A DNA stretch of 64,000 nt from Asterias amurensis (lineage: Eukaryota > Echinodermata > Asteroidea > Forcipulatida > Asteriidae): positions 3,027,904 through 3,091,903 of the forward strand of contig NC_092654.1 in NCBI RefSeq assembly GCF_032118995.1, given 5' to 3'. The translations under genes and the position numbers were made by a program. Each line of letters opens with the position of its first letter. Position 1 is the stretch's first letter. The notes under the pieces are model-generated. The model was not told where the DNA came from. It saw only the letters and a list, made by a program, of their open reading frames with translations, and searched no databases. Shown here piece after piece: positions 1-16,867 of this stretch.

Positions 1-1463
1 CTAAGAACTCTACTTTTTAAGTAATTTTTCATGTTCCTGTTTTATTTCATGAAGTATTCACTCTTTTAGCAAGCATTCACCCCCTCTCCAGGAGGCTACA
101 CGTTCATTCAATTGTTATCTCAATCATTCACTCTGTTACTAATTGGAACTTGAGTTATAAACATTGGGCTAATTAATCACCCATTACACCCATTAACTTG
201 TTTCCTTTCGTACTTTTTTTAATTTAAAAAAGGACTAACCTTTTCAGTTGTTTAAATTCCCCTATAGGGGCATTTATTTGTATTTAAAGTCAAGTGTGTA
301 TAATTACAATGTTCGTGTGGTGGATTGTTTTGGTCAGTAATGTTGGTGTTGATTTTTGCCTATGCATCGCATTGCGTATAAACAAACTGAAATGTTCCAA
401 AGTCAGCTTTCCTATATAGTCATTCAAAGTTATGCAATTCATCCCTTAATCTTGTTATGTGCGCTGAAGATCAATGTAGTTTTCTTCTTGTTCTCATCTC
501 CTTTGAAAAGTGTATTACTATTTCTTTTGTTGATGCAATGAATGACATCAGTTCCGAGAGAAGTGTTGGTTTGCTGGAAGCTATTGGCACGCAACTGGTC
601 ACCACCTTTCCGTCTCATTGTTCAGTTCGCGGGTAAACAGGTGGTGTGATTTGCACTGCGAGTTCAACATTAGCCGAGTCGGAATACCACATAACAGCCA
701 AATAATAATAGCCACACAGGCTATTATGACTTCGGCTGTTGTTTGTTTTTGTACGATGAATATTTATTTATTTTTTAAATTCTAACATGACCAAAATTAT
801 TTTTGAGCACAATGGATACACACACATCATATAGTTATTGTAATAATGGTCTGATGATATAAAAAGATCAAAATAATTTTCACAAATCGGTTTTTAAGTG
901 AGGTTTAAATTATGACACCCTTTTACAAATTGCTAATCCTTTTACATTTATCCGTTAAAACATCTTTCGAAACCTGTCTCAATACATTATGTATTGCTTT
1001 CCTATTTGCCCAAAAGATAAGTTTAAATTGGCAGTTCATGCAGTAACTTTACTGCGAAACCTTGGAGTGCCAATCTTTTTCATCGTCACAAATAATTTTC
1101 GTTTAGTGATTTTATTTTTGGGAAACCAACTATTAATTTGCTTAACAAGTATTTGTCGAGGGCACTTTGTTCATAATTTTGTTAATGCTTCACTCGTTCT
1201 CTTTACCCCCAAAAAACATTGAGTATAAATGAAAAGTATAGTTTGAGAGGAATTTGCTTGTAAATCTGTGTACACATATACATTCATTTTAAAAAGTGTT
1301 TTGACGAAATATAAACTATAGGGTTTTCAACACAGAGCTATATTGTTTGTCCTCTAAGATTTGCAGTAAAGACAACAACATTGAAACAACATAACTATCT
1401 CTACATTCGTGAGAGTTGTCTGCCCATCCCACTGGTGGTTCTAAAAAGAACCGTTTTGTGTGT

Positions 1464-1486
1464 TGACTCATTGACTCATTGACTCA
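1464..1486. promoter_or_regulatory. Three tandem AP-1-type sites
   Basis: TGACTCA occurs three times with an exact 8-bp period. Each copy is a perfect AP-1/TRE consensus. It may be a short tandem repeat rather than a selected element; it sits about 2.9 kb upstream of the GFUS start codon. Confidence 0.35.
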
Positions 1487-2640
1487 CCCCCTCCTGGTCA
1501 GGCTTGACCGTGTCTTGAAGTCGACACAAGATTTCACCCTTGACGACAATATTCCTCATTCTGCTATAAGAAGTAAAACTGTCTCTCTTGATGCACAAAA
1601 TTCGAGTGCAAGTTTCAGTACAACATTTGCCGTCTAACCAACAGTCAAAGTCTTTGCTCGCAGTTGTACGGGCTCACCTTCTTGTACAACAGCGACGTCG
1701 TGCTCTTGCACGGTGGTTACCGTGCGTTTGCATGGAGGCTTGGTGGACAGCACTTGGGCGAAAGGGTGAGATGGCGCAGCATTTTCACTTCCGAAATTCA
1801 GCTTATTTACTCGTCCAGTTCCAGCTTCAGACAGTTCCATTTGGTCTATACAATTTAGGCAGTCCACTTCAGTCCATGGCTTGACAAAATTCGACAATAT
1901 AGTGAAAGTTGCCGTAAATTAGGACGGCGAAATATGAAGGAGTTGCAAGGTTATACATTCTGACGTGTGAAAATGACACAAATTTAAAAAACAAACAAAT
2001 TGCCTTGGTGGACCGTTTACTCGTGCTTATATTTCTACTCGAGGTGTATTAACTGTTAAAAAAAATAAACAAAAGTTCTCTTTTAATAAAAGTGAAGACG
2101 GTTTTCTTCAAAAATAACCAAATCAAAATAACTTGGGAAATCTTCAATGTGTTTGGTCTCCGTTTTCAAATGTTTATACATAGTAAAGGCGCACTACTTT
2201 CATCGGTGTGCGGAAGGAGTTTATTGTCCTACGGTCGCGGAAATGTTGTCCGTGAAACTTTAAGCATGAGAAGCATAGCGGGGGGGGGGGGTATTTGCAT
2301 CGGGGTGCACGTATCATTGGTTGGGTGGTTGGGAGGGGGGGGTTGGTTGGGAGGAGGGGGAGGCAAAGACACAATTAAGGTGTGATATTCTTTAAACATT
2401 CATCACAGTTTCGGGGGCTCACTGTAGGGCCTATCTCGAACTTATTAATGAGTCTAAGAAGTGCTATTATTATCATTTTATTTATTTATTTGTTATTATT
2501 ATTATTATTAGATTATTATTAGACATTTCTTTCTCATAATTGAACCAACTTTGAAATTTGTTGTTATTTTTTATCCATCCAATCTTTGAACCGTAGATTG
2601 TTTCTTTTTATTATTAAACTATCATTTTAAACCTCAGTCA

Positions 2641-2709
2641 TCCTCGGTAATATAGTGGTATAAGCATATCTGTCATCTCAGGAGACGGGTTCGATTCCTG
2701 TCAGGTGGA
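2641..2709 (+). pseudogene. tRNA-Asp(GTC)-like sequence, degenerate
   Basis: Begins TCCTCGGTAATATAGTGG (A box) and carries GGGTTCGATTCC (B box), with GTC in the anticodon position, as in animal tRNA-Asp. The acceptor stem and anticodon stem pair poorly, so this is a tRNA pseudogene or the head of a tRNA-derived SINE, not a working tRNA. Confidence 0.5.
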
Positions 2710-4408
2710 TTGTTTGTTTATGAACTTGCTAGTACAATCTTAGCACTGACATCCTACGAGTGCTAACTTGGTTCGAAAGTACAGTCACTGCCAAATCATT
2801 TCTGAAAGAATGTCTATAATTTGCGGCGGAAAATTTGGCTAAACTTACGTGTAAAGATCGATAAACACGACGCCACATCCATGTTAGCCTGGGCAGCGCA
2901 AACAGCCATTACTGCAGATGTAACACTGCCATGTTGTATTCGCCACAGCACAATGAGTACCCCCAAACAATGCTCAAAACTCGTAATTTGCATAACAATA
3001 AAGATCTTAGGCAGTGACATTCCAACGGCCAAATGTACTGAATGAACTTGTTGAGTAAAAGTCTCGATCCTGCATTTTATTTCGATTATTCTGCTGCACT
3101 GAACAAACGGTGAACTAAAAAGGAGTTGTTCAAACTCGTATACTATCTGCCTGACGGTGTTCAGGTCCTGCAATTAGCAACTTTTTTTTTCTTCTTTAAA
3201 AAGTAGGCCTACTCGACGAGAAAGGTAAATTTAAAAAAGGTATTGCTTATTTTTATCTTCTTCTAAATATTGGGTTGTTGGGGTGTTTGTTTATTTGTTT
3301 GTTGTTGGGTGTTTTTTTTTGCTTGCTTTTGTGGTTTGGGGTTAGGGTGTTTGTTTAGATGATCTTACCAATAACCGGAACCATCGGCATAGCTCCCACA
3401 AAATACCAGTTAGTCAAGTGTATTAATCATGTAACTTGTTTTGTTTTCTAAAGTGCTAATTCATGTGTGGGGAGTGTGTGGCTGTTCCATCATTCCTTTT
3501 GCGTCAAAACGCACTCCCAGCGTTGTGCAGCCTTTTCGAATCCCAGAGATCGTATTTTGCGTTATTTTTTCGTCTCAATTCTTTTGAAATTGCAAAGGTG
3601 GATTTATAGTCTCATGTTTCGAACACACACTCAGCCCCGCCCCCAGGCGGCCTCCTCCAGAAGTTTTGTTTGTGTGTGTAAACAATGTTAGTATACTGTC
3701 AACGTTGATGGCGCCATACTCTCACATGCTTCAAATGCTGTGTACACAGTGGTATAGCTGCTATTGACTATGCACGATGACACGTAGGTAGCTAGCCCAA
3801 GACCTAAGATTTTGACTCAAGACGTTTTATTATGTTGTATTCTATGGTTGTATGGATCGTAGCTAAATAGTAAGACACACGACTAGAGAACAGCCTAAGA
3901 ATTCTTGGATTGGGTAAGTATTTGCAGTCCTAATTTGCAGACAAGTAACTAATATTATCGAAGTAGCCGGCCGTACACACAACAACACTGTTGTCAACAG
4001 TCGGTAGTCATCACCACATAAACATACATCAAAGAATAAGGCACACATCAATAATGTCAATGACAATGGGCTGGCCGAAGACACAAGCCCCCACTCCTTC
4101 TACTACGAACTGCCCCTCGATCCATGGGGTTCGTTCCGTTACCTGCTCGGTGGGGATCCTTTTTATTGTAGCTCCCTTGATGGTAATTAAATAGGCATCC
4201 CAATTTTAAACTAGTAGTAGTAGTATTGTATTGGTGGAGGACTTGACATGATAATCAGTTAATGGGAGGAGTATTGCCAATACAATACTGTATTATTTAT
4301 GGTTTTTGTTTCTTGTGAAGAATCTTTCCAATCAGTCGAATCATCTAACTTGATTTTAAATTCTTGATACTTGACTTTCTTTTCAGAAAAACTACAGCTA
4401 CACATTAA

Positions 4409-8411
<4,003 letters not shown>

Positions 8412-9373
8412 TAAGTGCAATCATTAGTATCTTAGCCTGTGCCTTCAGCAATGGCTATGGCTGGATCTTGCAGCCAAAAGCCACAGCCTTATCTACAATC
8501 CTTTGATTCATTCATGCTGCTCTAAAATGTTTTATTTTTGTTGTAATTCATTTTGGGGTCGAAGGCACTATTTTTCTTTGAAAGTATCAAAGGCATACTA
8601 CATGGTTTTGATTATAACATGTCCTGTACATGTATCTTGGCCTTTCTTTGGCTAAGCAGCTGATCTCAGTACTTGTTTATCTCAAAATGTTATTTCTTTT
8701 AAGTTAGACCTGAGTTAGACGCGTTTTTTCCAAGTTGGACCTGAGTAAGATGTGGGTTTTTTTAGGGCAAAACAGCCAACATGTACATGTACTTGTTAAT
8801 CTTGAAATGCTATTTTTTTTTAAGTAGGACTGTGTTAGGGTCATGTCACATGAGGCAATTTACAGGCAACCTCCAAGAAGTGAATGCCATCACATTATGT
8901 TCACAAATTTTTCTTAGGGATCTTAAGACATTGTTTGAAAAAATAATCGTGAGCTACCTACAACTGTTTTTCCAAAGAACTTAGAAGTGCGTGATGACCT
9001 TTCATGACCCTACATTGGTAGGCTAAATGACATTATAGGATTAGTACAAGTCATATTTTTGTTGAAGAAGTCTCAAACCTCAGTACGTTCCATTAATTGT
9101 TTTGATTTATACGTAAGGTTTAATAAGAATTTCTCATTTTTTATTTGTTAATTTTGAGCTATTTTAGTAGGATTTAAACAGTTTAATGCAATAGTTAGGT
9201 ACTTTCAATGGAAAGTTCTAAAGTTTTTTAATGGTGATCTATTTTTTGTATATTTTGCATTCATTCAATGAAGTTCTCTATCTTTCTTTAACACTTTTTG
9301 GTGTTAAAAACTTGTCCTGTTTTTCATCTCGACCCAAAGTCACAGCCAATTTTGGTAATCTCTTTGCAACTTT

Positions 9374-9379
9374 AATAAA
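9374..9379 (+). other. Candidate GFUS polyadenylation signal
   Basis: AATAAA about 960 bases after the GFUS stop; a second AATAAA lies at 9476-9481. The stretch after the stop is AT-rich and free of recognisable repeats until about 9.5 kb, consistent with a 3' UTR. Which signal is used cannot be told from sequence. Confidence 0.35.
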
Positions 9380-10472
9380 TCCATAAATTTATAAATTTGC
9401 GAGATGATTTTCTTAATATTAAACACTGAATTAATATAAATCGACACAAGATTGTGTCATGATTATGTCACTATGAATAAACTAAATAAGGGCAACTTTG
9501 ACCAGGAAGTATAGGTCGTACGATTTTGGCTTACAGGGTTTTGATACCTTTCAAATGTAGATCAAGGCGTGACATTAATCCCTGCTCACTATGAATGAAG
9601 ATATATGTAATATAATTTACCTGTATTTTTACATGTTTATTTTTGGCGTACAAAAAGTATCCAGACCCTTTAGCTTTTTAAAAGATTTCAAAAGTATGTA
9701 CAGTGGACATCTTCATCAGGATTATTTCTTTCGTTTACTTTCGAACTGTTGTAGTAGGGTTGAGTTTAATAAAATAATATATGGTTATTTTTCAAAGGAA
9801 GAAAGCTTTAAGAGAGATCTATTTTTTGTAAAAAGTTTCCACTAACTTGGCATCATGTATCCCAACATGTGCTGAAAACTGGCTCGATTGGTCATTGACA
9901 TTGCAAGGAAAAAATGAAAGAAAAAAAAACCTGGATCGGCAGAAACCCTGTATACTATGAACCACGTAGCTACAGTCAAAGAACAGTAAAGAAAACAGTC
10001 AAAAACTCGGCATCTTCACAGGCCTTCTGTGCAATGCTATTATTACAAATATTTAATCATACCTTTACTTAAAAGATAAAGGTTTTGATAATATGAATAA
10101 TATTATCAACATCAAATCAACATTGACAAATGGAATGCAATTAAGTCTGTAACAGATTAAAAGTGTACATTGACAATGGTATTATATATAAATTTTTGTT
10201 ATAATCGAACAACACTTAATCAAGCAAAAGGAATACACAAATGGCATTAACAAACTGAATAATAATATGTACCGCAGGAATTACTGTTGGTGAATACGAT
10301 TTTACAATATGATAAAGTTGTGGACCGACAACTATTTTCTTTTAAATGTACGCATAAGAAGCTTCTTCTTTTTTTTTTTAAGAGAGAGACTACCAATGCA
10401 GTCTCCCAGCTTTTAAAAAAACAACAAAATTATGGTAGCCCTTTTAATTATTCCCCATTTCAACATTTAAGA

Positions 10473-10729
10473 GTATCCAGACCAATTTTCACGGATCTGC
10501 TCAACGCAAAATTCCAAGCTTACGATCACCATTCTTCACTAACGTACAAGTGCCGAATTTTTGCGCTAGCTGTGTATGCCAAGAATGCCTAGTAACGTGG
10601 AGTACACACACGCACAAGCGAAAATGCTTGCTAACCTGTGGAATACGCTTGACGTAAGGGTGGAATTCCCTGCTTCTGGAAGCGCCAATTCTTTGCTCAC
10701 AGTAAGCAGAGCCGTGACATTGGGTCATT
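10473..10729. mobile_element. Inverted-repeat element, CCAATTTTCACGG...AAATTGG family
   Basis: Starts ACCAATTTTCACGGATCTGC and ends AGCAGAGCCGTGACATTGGG, an imperfect inverted pair. It shares the internal GAATGCCTAGTAACGTGGAG and the TTCCCTGCTTCTG block with 30318-30500. Confidence 0.65.
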
Positions 10730-11538
10730 TGCCATACTGCAAGAAGATAATTTTTGGGAATAATAAATCAAATTCAACTTTCAACATTGCAAGACTGGAT
10801 ACGCCCACTTCTAGGAAATAGGCTGCACAGTACATACAATGTAGTTCACATGAAAAAGCAATGTGGGTTAGACACTTAAGCCTACTTGCTAAAAATCACA
10901 GAAAATTAAAATAATGAAAATGGTGGCCTGTTCAAATTGTTATTTTCTGAGTAATATTTGCTTAACGATAAACTAAACATGGTAAAAAAAAAGTCAAAAC
11001 GCAAGAACTTGCTACAAAAAATATAACCCAAGGCAAACAAAAACTGAGGTGACGCAAGAGACACAGTTGTCAATCAACAAATACAATAACACTACACAAC
11101 TGATGTTATTTATTAAAAGTATTTGTAGTAAATCCACTATATTATGTGCAGTTTTATAGATACCGTATTGGCAAAGCTTCTCTCATTACCTTGTCACATT
11201 CAAGGTGTGCTTTCTTCTTTTCTTTTTTTGCCCCCCAAAATTTGTACAGACAATTTTTTTTATTATTATTTTTTTACTGTAGCTGAGTGATACAAAATAC
11301 CTATAGGCCATTTAGAGATATGGTGGACACAATACTACATGTATACCACTGTAAGGTTTTGGTAAATACAATATATCTGTATACACCCAAATCAAACAGT
11401 GCACTCCTATAGCGGCCACCATATCAAAAAGGCCAATTGACCAATTTTCAAAAAAGAAATATGAGTGATCAACTTGGTTAACTATCCAGTGACATGAATC
11501 TTGAAAATGTCCAAAACTTCTAGACTCTTGTTCACTGG

Positions 11539-11733
11539 GTCCAATTTCACAAAGCTGTTAAGCAGAAAATACTGCTTGAAAAATTTGTATGCTAAGCAAA
11601 TATTTAGTGAGGCACCAGTCACAAACCATAATGTAACCTGATGCAAACCTAATTTTTGTCATTTTCTCTAGTTACCTGTTTCTGTGCTAAGCAAGTTTTG
11701 TGCTTACAGGCCTTATGGTTGCAATTGGGCCCT
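11539..11733. mobile_element. Diverged GGGCCCAATTTCA-type MITE
   Basis: Imperfect inverted ends GTCCAATTTCACAAAGCTGT and GGTTGCAATTGGGCCC, with TGCTAAGCAA motifs in both arms. Relative of the cleaner copy at 14434-14617. Confidence 0.55.
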
Positions 11734-12079
11734 GGTCAATTTATAGTCAATGCCTACCGAAACACTTTTCTACATGAAATAATCAACTCCGCCAATGCAT
11801 CTGCATGGTGTTACCTCTGGAATACCTCAAAGAATGTTAAAACATCTACGTGCCAACAACAAGTTTGTAATTCATATATACACCATAAAAATACTATCAT
11901 CATTATTTATGCTATAGATTTATGAGTCGTTTGACAATAAACTTTGTACAGTGAACTCAGGCACTCAATTATATGAATATTATACATGTAGAATATCTCT
12001 TTTAAACATATTTAACAGTGTGATGTGGACCCACTATGATATTATGATATCGCTGCTTACCATTAAATGTTTGCATGGG

Positions 12080-12380
12080 ACCAGGGACCAGGGACCGGAT
12101 ACACTTAGTATTTTGCCTGGTAGCCTAATTTTGCTAACCATTTTTTTCTTTACTTACCAACTTTGTTTGGTAATAAGTTTGTAGGGAACCCGTGACCACA
12201 ATACTCATTGAAAAGTATTTTGGCAGGTAACCTATTTCTGCTAAGTAAGATTTCGCCTAGCATATCAGCTTTGTTTGCTTCTATGTTTGTAGGGAACCAC
12301 GGTCCAGTGTAGCATTTTGGCTGGTAACCTAATCCTGCGAAGCAAGATTCTTCTGTGCTAAGCAAATTTGTCAGCAAACT
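12080..12380. repeat. Degenerate tandem repeat, about 105-bp unit
   Basis: Three units each carry (T/C)ATTTTG(G/C)C(A/T)GGTA(A/G)CCTA near their start and TTTGTAGGGAACC near their end. The TGCTAAGCAA words link the unit to the MITE at 11539. Confidence 0.6.
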
Positions 12381-14433
12381 TAGGGCTGGATGAAGTGAAT
12401 GTTTAGCAACTTTCACATGGTGCATACAATTATTATAAGAGAGACAAGTAACATAATAACTAACCACTGTTCAGCAGATGTTATCATTATCATAAATCCA
12501 ACGTGACATGGATGTACTCTTTTAAAACAGTTGTAAACAGAGTACGATGCATGGCTGGAGGTTTCAGAAAAGCTTCTGTGATAATAAGGTTATTATTATA
12601 GCATAACAAGCGATGAAAAAACCCACAACAAAATAAACTTTACCAGTGAAGGAAATCGACTAGTCTGTACCAAACTGCCACAAGATTAACCGAAAAAGAT
12701 CAAAGTAAATATCTTGATTTGATTTGTCATTGTCCAATGTTTTTCGATTTTAACATCTTACCGTCAGCTCTACAAAAGAAATGTGTTCCGTATCGTTGTT
12801 TTTCAAGACATTATTTCCTCTTTCAACAAAAAATATTAAGCCGTTTTTGGTGTGTTTGGCAAGTGCTTAGTGGTGTTGGGTTCAGTCAATTTCTGGTGAT
12901 ATTTTTTTCTCTCTTTTATGCCATATTAACATTTCCACCACTGTCTACATACTTTCAAGTTTTGTTTATCATTCTTAAAATTAATGGCAAAAAAACTTAC
13001 TTGGTTCAAAGTAGCTTTCGATAGTATAAAAATCATTTTGCTTCAAAGTAACGTGGTTATGAAAAAAGATATCAGACTCATACTCGAGTCTGAATAATGT
13101 TGCTGTCAGATAATTTTCTCAGATTGTTAGTTCCAATAACATATTACTGGGGTAATAATGAGCAGCAGAACTGGTGGATATCAAACCACTTTAACTGTCT
13201 TTTAGGATTTAAAAATAAAAACATTGTAAATTTGAAAGTATAATTTCGTCCAATTGATATTAAGGTGGGTGAGTTTGTGCACACGCCTGCCTAATGATGT
13301 CAGTCTCTGTTGCGCTGCCACTAAGACTGATGCTTACATGAGCTACATGTAGTGCGCAAATAAACTGTGTTGATTAAGTACTGAATCCAACATGCAAGTA
13401 CTGGACAATATCCTGTGATAATAAATTACACATTTTAAAATTCCCAAACTAAATTTCAACAGTTCATAAACCATTTTTTCTCCAACATTGTAAGTGAATG
13501 CCTACATTGTAGGTGGGTAAATAAAAAACAGTTTAATAAAGAAAGAAAAGAAAAAAATCAAAAGAATTGCTTGGTCACATCTTATGGATAAAAATAGCCA
13601 ATAATAAAGATAATGAGACAAAGCACTTATCTTGTCTTTGTGTACCTTTCATCGAAAAACGTCATAAAATTGAATCAAACAACACAGAAAAAAGAAAAAA
13701 CGCCACTCACATGTACTTGTGATTTAAACTCACAGTCAAATTTACAGCGCAATTAAATAACTTCCCAACATTTAAAATTGTGATGATGGACGGACTATTC
13801 AAATAGTTTGGCTTACATTAGTAAACAAGTAACACCAATGCATCTTATAAGTTTATATTAAGTACTTTTTTAAAATGTAAATATTTACAAAATATATTAG
13901 CGATCACATTCAACGATAGTGTTCTGTTTTTTATAAGTTTCCAATCGTACAACTGACAAGAATTGGAAAGGTGAGGGTAAATTCAACACTATGAAAGGTC
14001 TTAAAGTCAAGGTGTAATAGTTAGATGACCTTAAGTCAGTACTTGGACACATCAGCCAGCTACTCTGGATTAAGTACAGGTTCCTAATTCAACTTAAAGT
14101 ATAAAGAGTGATTAATGGAATCAGCTTAACATCGCGCATGCATGCCAACAGTACTGGTGGTCTAAATAAGGGAACATCGCCCCTTTTTTTCAAATGTATT
14201 TCTTTATTAATTCTATCGTTTCCCACAACAATAAAATAATAACTTTTGGATCCGATTACCATACATGTGCTTTGTAGTTCAAGTTTGACGTGTTGGAATT
14301 TTTGTTGAATACATATTTTGGGGGTAATGAATAATGAAAGAAAATAACACACTTCCCATTTACCATGGTTACTTTGGGAAAAACAAAGTCAGTTTGTATA
14401 AAGAGTTTTGATAACTTTGTTAAGTAGAGGCCA

Positions 14434-14617
14434 GGGCCCAATTTCATAGAGCTGCTAAGCACACAAATTTGCTTAGCATGAAATTTCCTCCCTGATAAAC
14501 ATTCGGCTGATGTTTGCTTATCCTGAAAATCATGTGGAAATTAATCCTGCTTTTATCAAGTCAGAAATTTCATGCTAAGTAAATTTTTGTGCTTAGCAGC
14601 TCTATGAAATTGGGCCC
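14434..14617. mobile_element. 184-bp MITE with TIR GGGCCCAATTTCATAGAGCT
   Basis: Ends are inverted copies: GGGCCCAATTTCATAGAGCT then GCTAAGCAC on the left and the reverse complement on the right. The AAATTT(G)CTTAGCATGAAATTTC block extends the pairing. No coding capacity. Confidence 0.88.
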
Positions 14618-14915
14618 TGTTGAGCTTGAGCTGGGTAAGTAATTTCAATCTTGAATCAGTCTACTATGGCATACCTTTACAACTTAAATTAAGAGAACTG
14701 TGGAAGGTAACAGGGTAAAAACAATAATAGTTGGAAATGTATATTTATTAATTGTACAAAACAGAACTAAATAATTAATCATAAACTTAATGAATCTGGG
14801 TAAGTTGCTTAACATGCATGAATATTTCTGGCTTAGAAGAATTTTTATATATAATTTAGGACTATGTTTGAAAACAGTCAACTGAAAGTTCCTTTTTCGA
14901 CAATTGTTCCCATGT

Positions 14916-15067
14916 TAAGCCCGGTTCATACTTCCTGTGAATGCAATACCAATGTTGACAGCACAGCCCTGGTTTCTCTGTGAATGTTTTGCGAATTCTT
15001 CGTTGCGAATTTGTGTTGTCCAAATTTGTATCGCATTCGCATTCGCATAAAGTATGAACCGGGCTTA
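14916..15067. mobile_element. 152-bp MITE with TIR TAAGCCCGGTTCATACTT
   Basis: Left end TAAGCCCGGTTCATACTT is the inverted copy of the right end AAGTATGAACCGGGCTTA. The GAATGC/GCATTC words near both ends continue the pairing. A partial relative begins at 19746. Confidence 0.85.
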
Positions 15068-15651
15068 TCTCAAATTTATGGCTAGTGTGGTCTGGGCAAA
15101 TTTTCACCACACCGTTATGCAGGAATTACTTTTTATTACAAACAGAACCGGCCACAAACAATATGGCAAACTTCATCTGCTAGTGAAACATTTCAATGCT
15201 TAGCATAATTTGATGCTAAGCTGAAACTTTGATTTTTGTTTGAACTAACGGCGGAATATCAATTCATCTTTAGTTCAGATAAAAGGTTCTCACTTACTCT
15301 TTCCAATTCTTGTTCAAAGAGATTGTGATTTGGCTAAATTCCAGTACCTGGTGCAAGTATCATAGAGTTTGTAAGCAGATAATTTCTGCTTACAGGGGCC
15401 GCCCTAAGCTCAGTTTCCACATCATAACCTCTGCATACAGTACATGTAGGCAAAGCCAAAGGCATGCTAACTTGCCTGCTGTGTCAAAAGTAACTTTGTG
15501 ATCACTCAGACACCCTGATTAAATCTTCTTAATCATTTACCATGTTTATAAAATACACTTCCGCTTACTGACAACTTCCCTGCTTACAGCGAGTGCAACA
15601 ATTGGCTTACTGGTTTAGCTTTATGACATCAGCCCCCAGGATTGGTTGAAG

Positions 15652-15785
15652 CTACTCACACGCAAGTTTACTGTCAAAGCTACTTAAGGCGATTCCCATT
15701 GCTTGTACAGCACATAGCGGATAGTTGAAATCCATCGTAAAGACCTCCTCGGCCACACGCCCAAACTGCATAACGATGTACTCAG
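15652..15785 (-). CDS. TUB: TUB coding exon 12 with stop
   Basis: Residues 447-490: [44 protein letters not shown] and TAG. The C-terminus ends exactly where the family ends. Confidence 0.97.
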
Positions 15786-16833
15786 CTGTTGAATTAGGAT
15801 AGAATAAAAGTAAACCATTAAAAATCTTCTAGTTTGAGGTAACTTGAAGCTTTGTTAAATATAATGCACCATTCCAAACGGCCAATTGGGCCAAATTTCA
15901 TGGTTCTGTTTACCGCGAATTTCTGCACTTACGATCGCCGTTCTCTGCTCACAGGGTTAAGTGCAAACTTTCTGCACTTCAGGTGTTCACCTCTTACAGG
16001 CGAGGAATGCACCTCCCCAAAATGCGTGTCAACCATTTCCATTATTTTGGGAGTAATTCCTTTTTGTACATTTTGACTCCCTCAAATTTAAAACGTTTCT
16101 GGTTGCTCGGGTCCTAAATGTAACCAATAGAAAAATGCGCTTTACAATTACTTATTTTGAAACCATTGGGAAAAATGCGCTTTATAATTGTTGTGTTATC
16201 TATTATCATTATTCTAAAAGAATATTATACTTACGATCGTTTGCATGAACCACCTGGAAATTTTTGACGGACGCTTGAGTCACTCGTCCATGAAAGTTCA
16301 ACACATAAGACTGAGTATCTGAAGACAAGTTACAAAATTGTGTTTTAATTAATACCTGGGTACTTATGAGACAATAGGCCTACTACTGTCATTAACATAC
16401 TGAAATCGTTAGGAAAAAAAAGAGAGAGAAAAAAAAAACTTTTATTATTAGGCCTATTTTTGTAAATTGCACAAGGAAATCAAGATTCATGTATATGTAT
16501 ACTTTAATATAACATTTTAAATCACACATAATACTACCCCGACATACACTTCAGAGCGTACATTCACCCAACAAAGGACCCTATTGTACTCTCAATGTGT
16601 GTTTAAGGGCCCCAAATGTGCATATCTACCCACACATACACAAATCATGCATGAGTACACTATCCAACAATATCACTTCAACCCATGGTATATCAGCCTT
16701 TCAGGTAAGACGTCTGGAACTTTTCAATAGACAAATATATTGAGATGGTAATCTGCAAAAACAGTGTAGTCCTAACACTTAATTACAGGATGCAAGACTC
16801 AACTACATCTCTAGAATCTACCTCTAGGCAAGG

Positions 16834-16867
<34 letters not shown>

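Larger units (their letters stand above)
1..4386. other. Intergenic and presumed GFUS 5' region
   Basis: No supportable coding exon; small open frames here have no family resemblance. It holds a triple TGACTCA cluster at 1464, a G-rich tract at 2281-2363, TTA microsatellites near 2480-2520, and a tRNA-like sequence at 2641. The GFUS promoter and first non-coding exon probably lie in the distal part. Confidence 0.6.
8412..15651. other. Convergent intergenic region between GFUS and TUB
   Basis: Contains the two 3' UTRs and no supportable coding exon. Between 9.5 and 15.6 kb it is AT-rich DNA with MITE-like inserts at 10473, 11539, 14434 and 14916, and a minisatellite near 12.1 kb. On the minus strand a possible TUB poly(A) signal (AATAAA) is at 15137-15132. 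Confidence 0.65.

Noticed and set aside
2641..2709. Functional tRNA-Asp gene
   Set aside because: A and B boxes are good but the acceptor and anticodon stems mispair at several positions.
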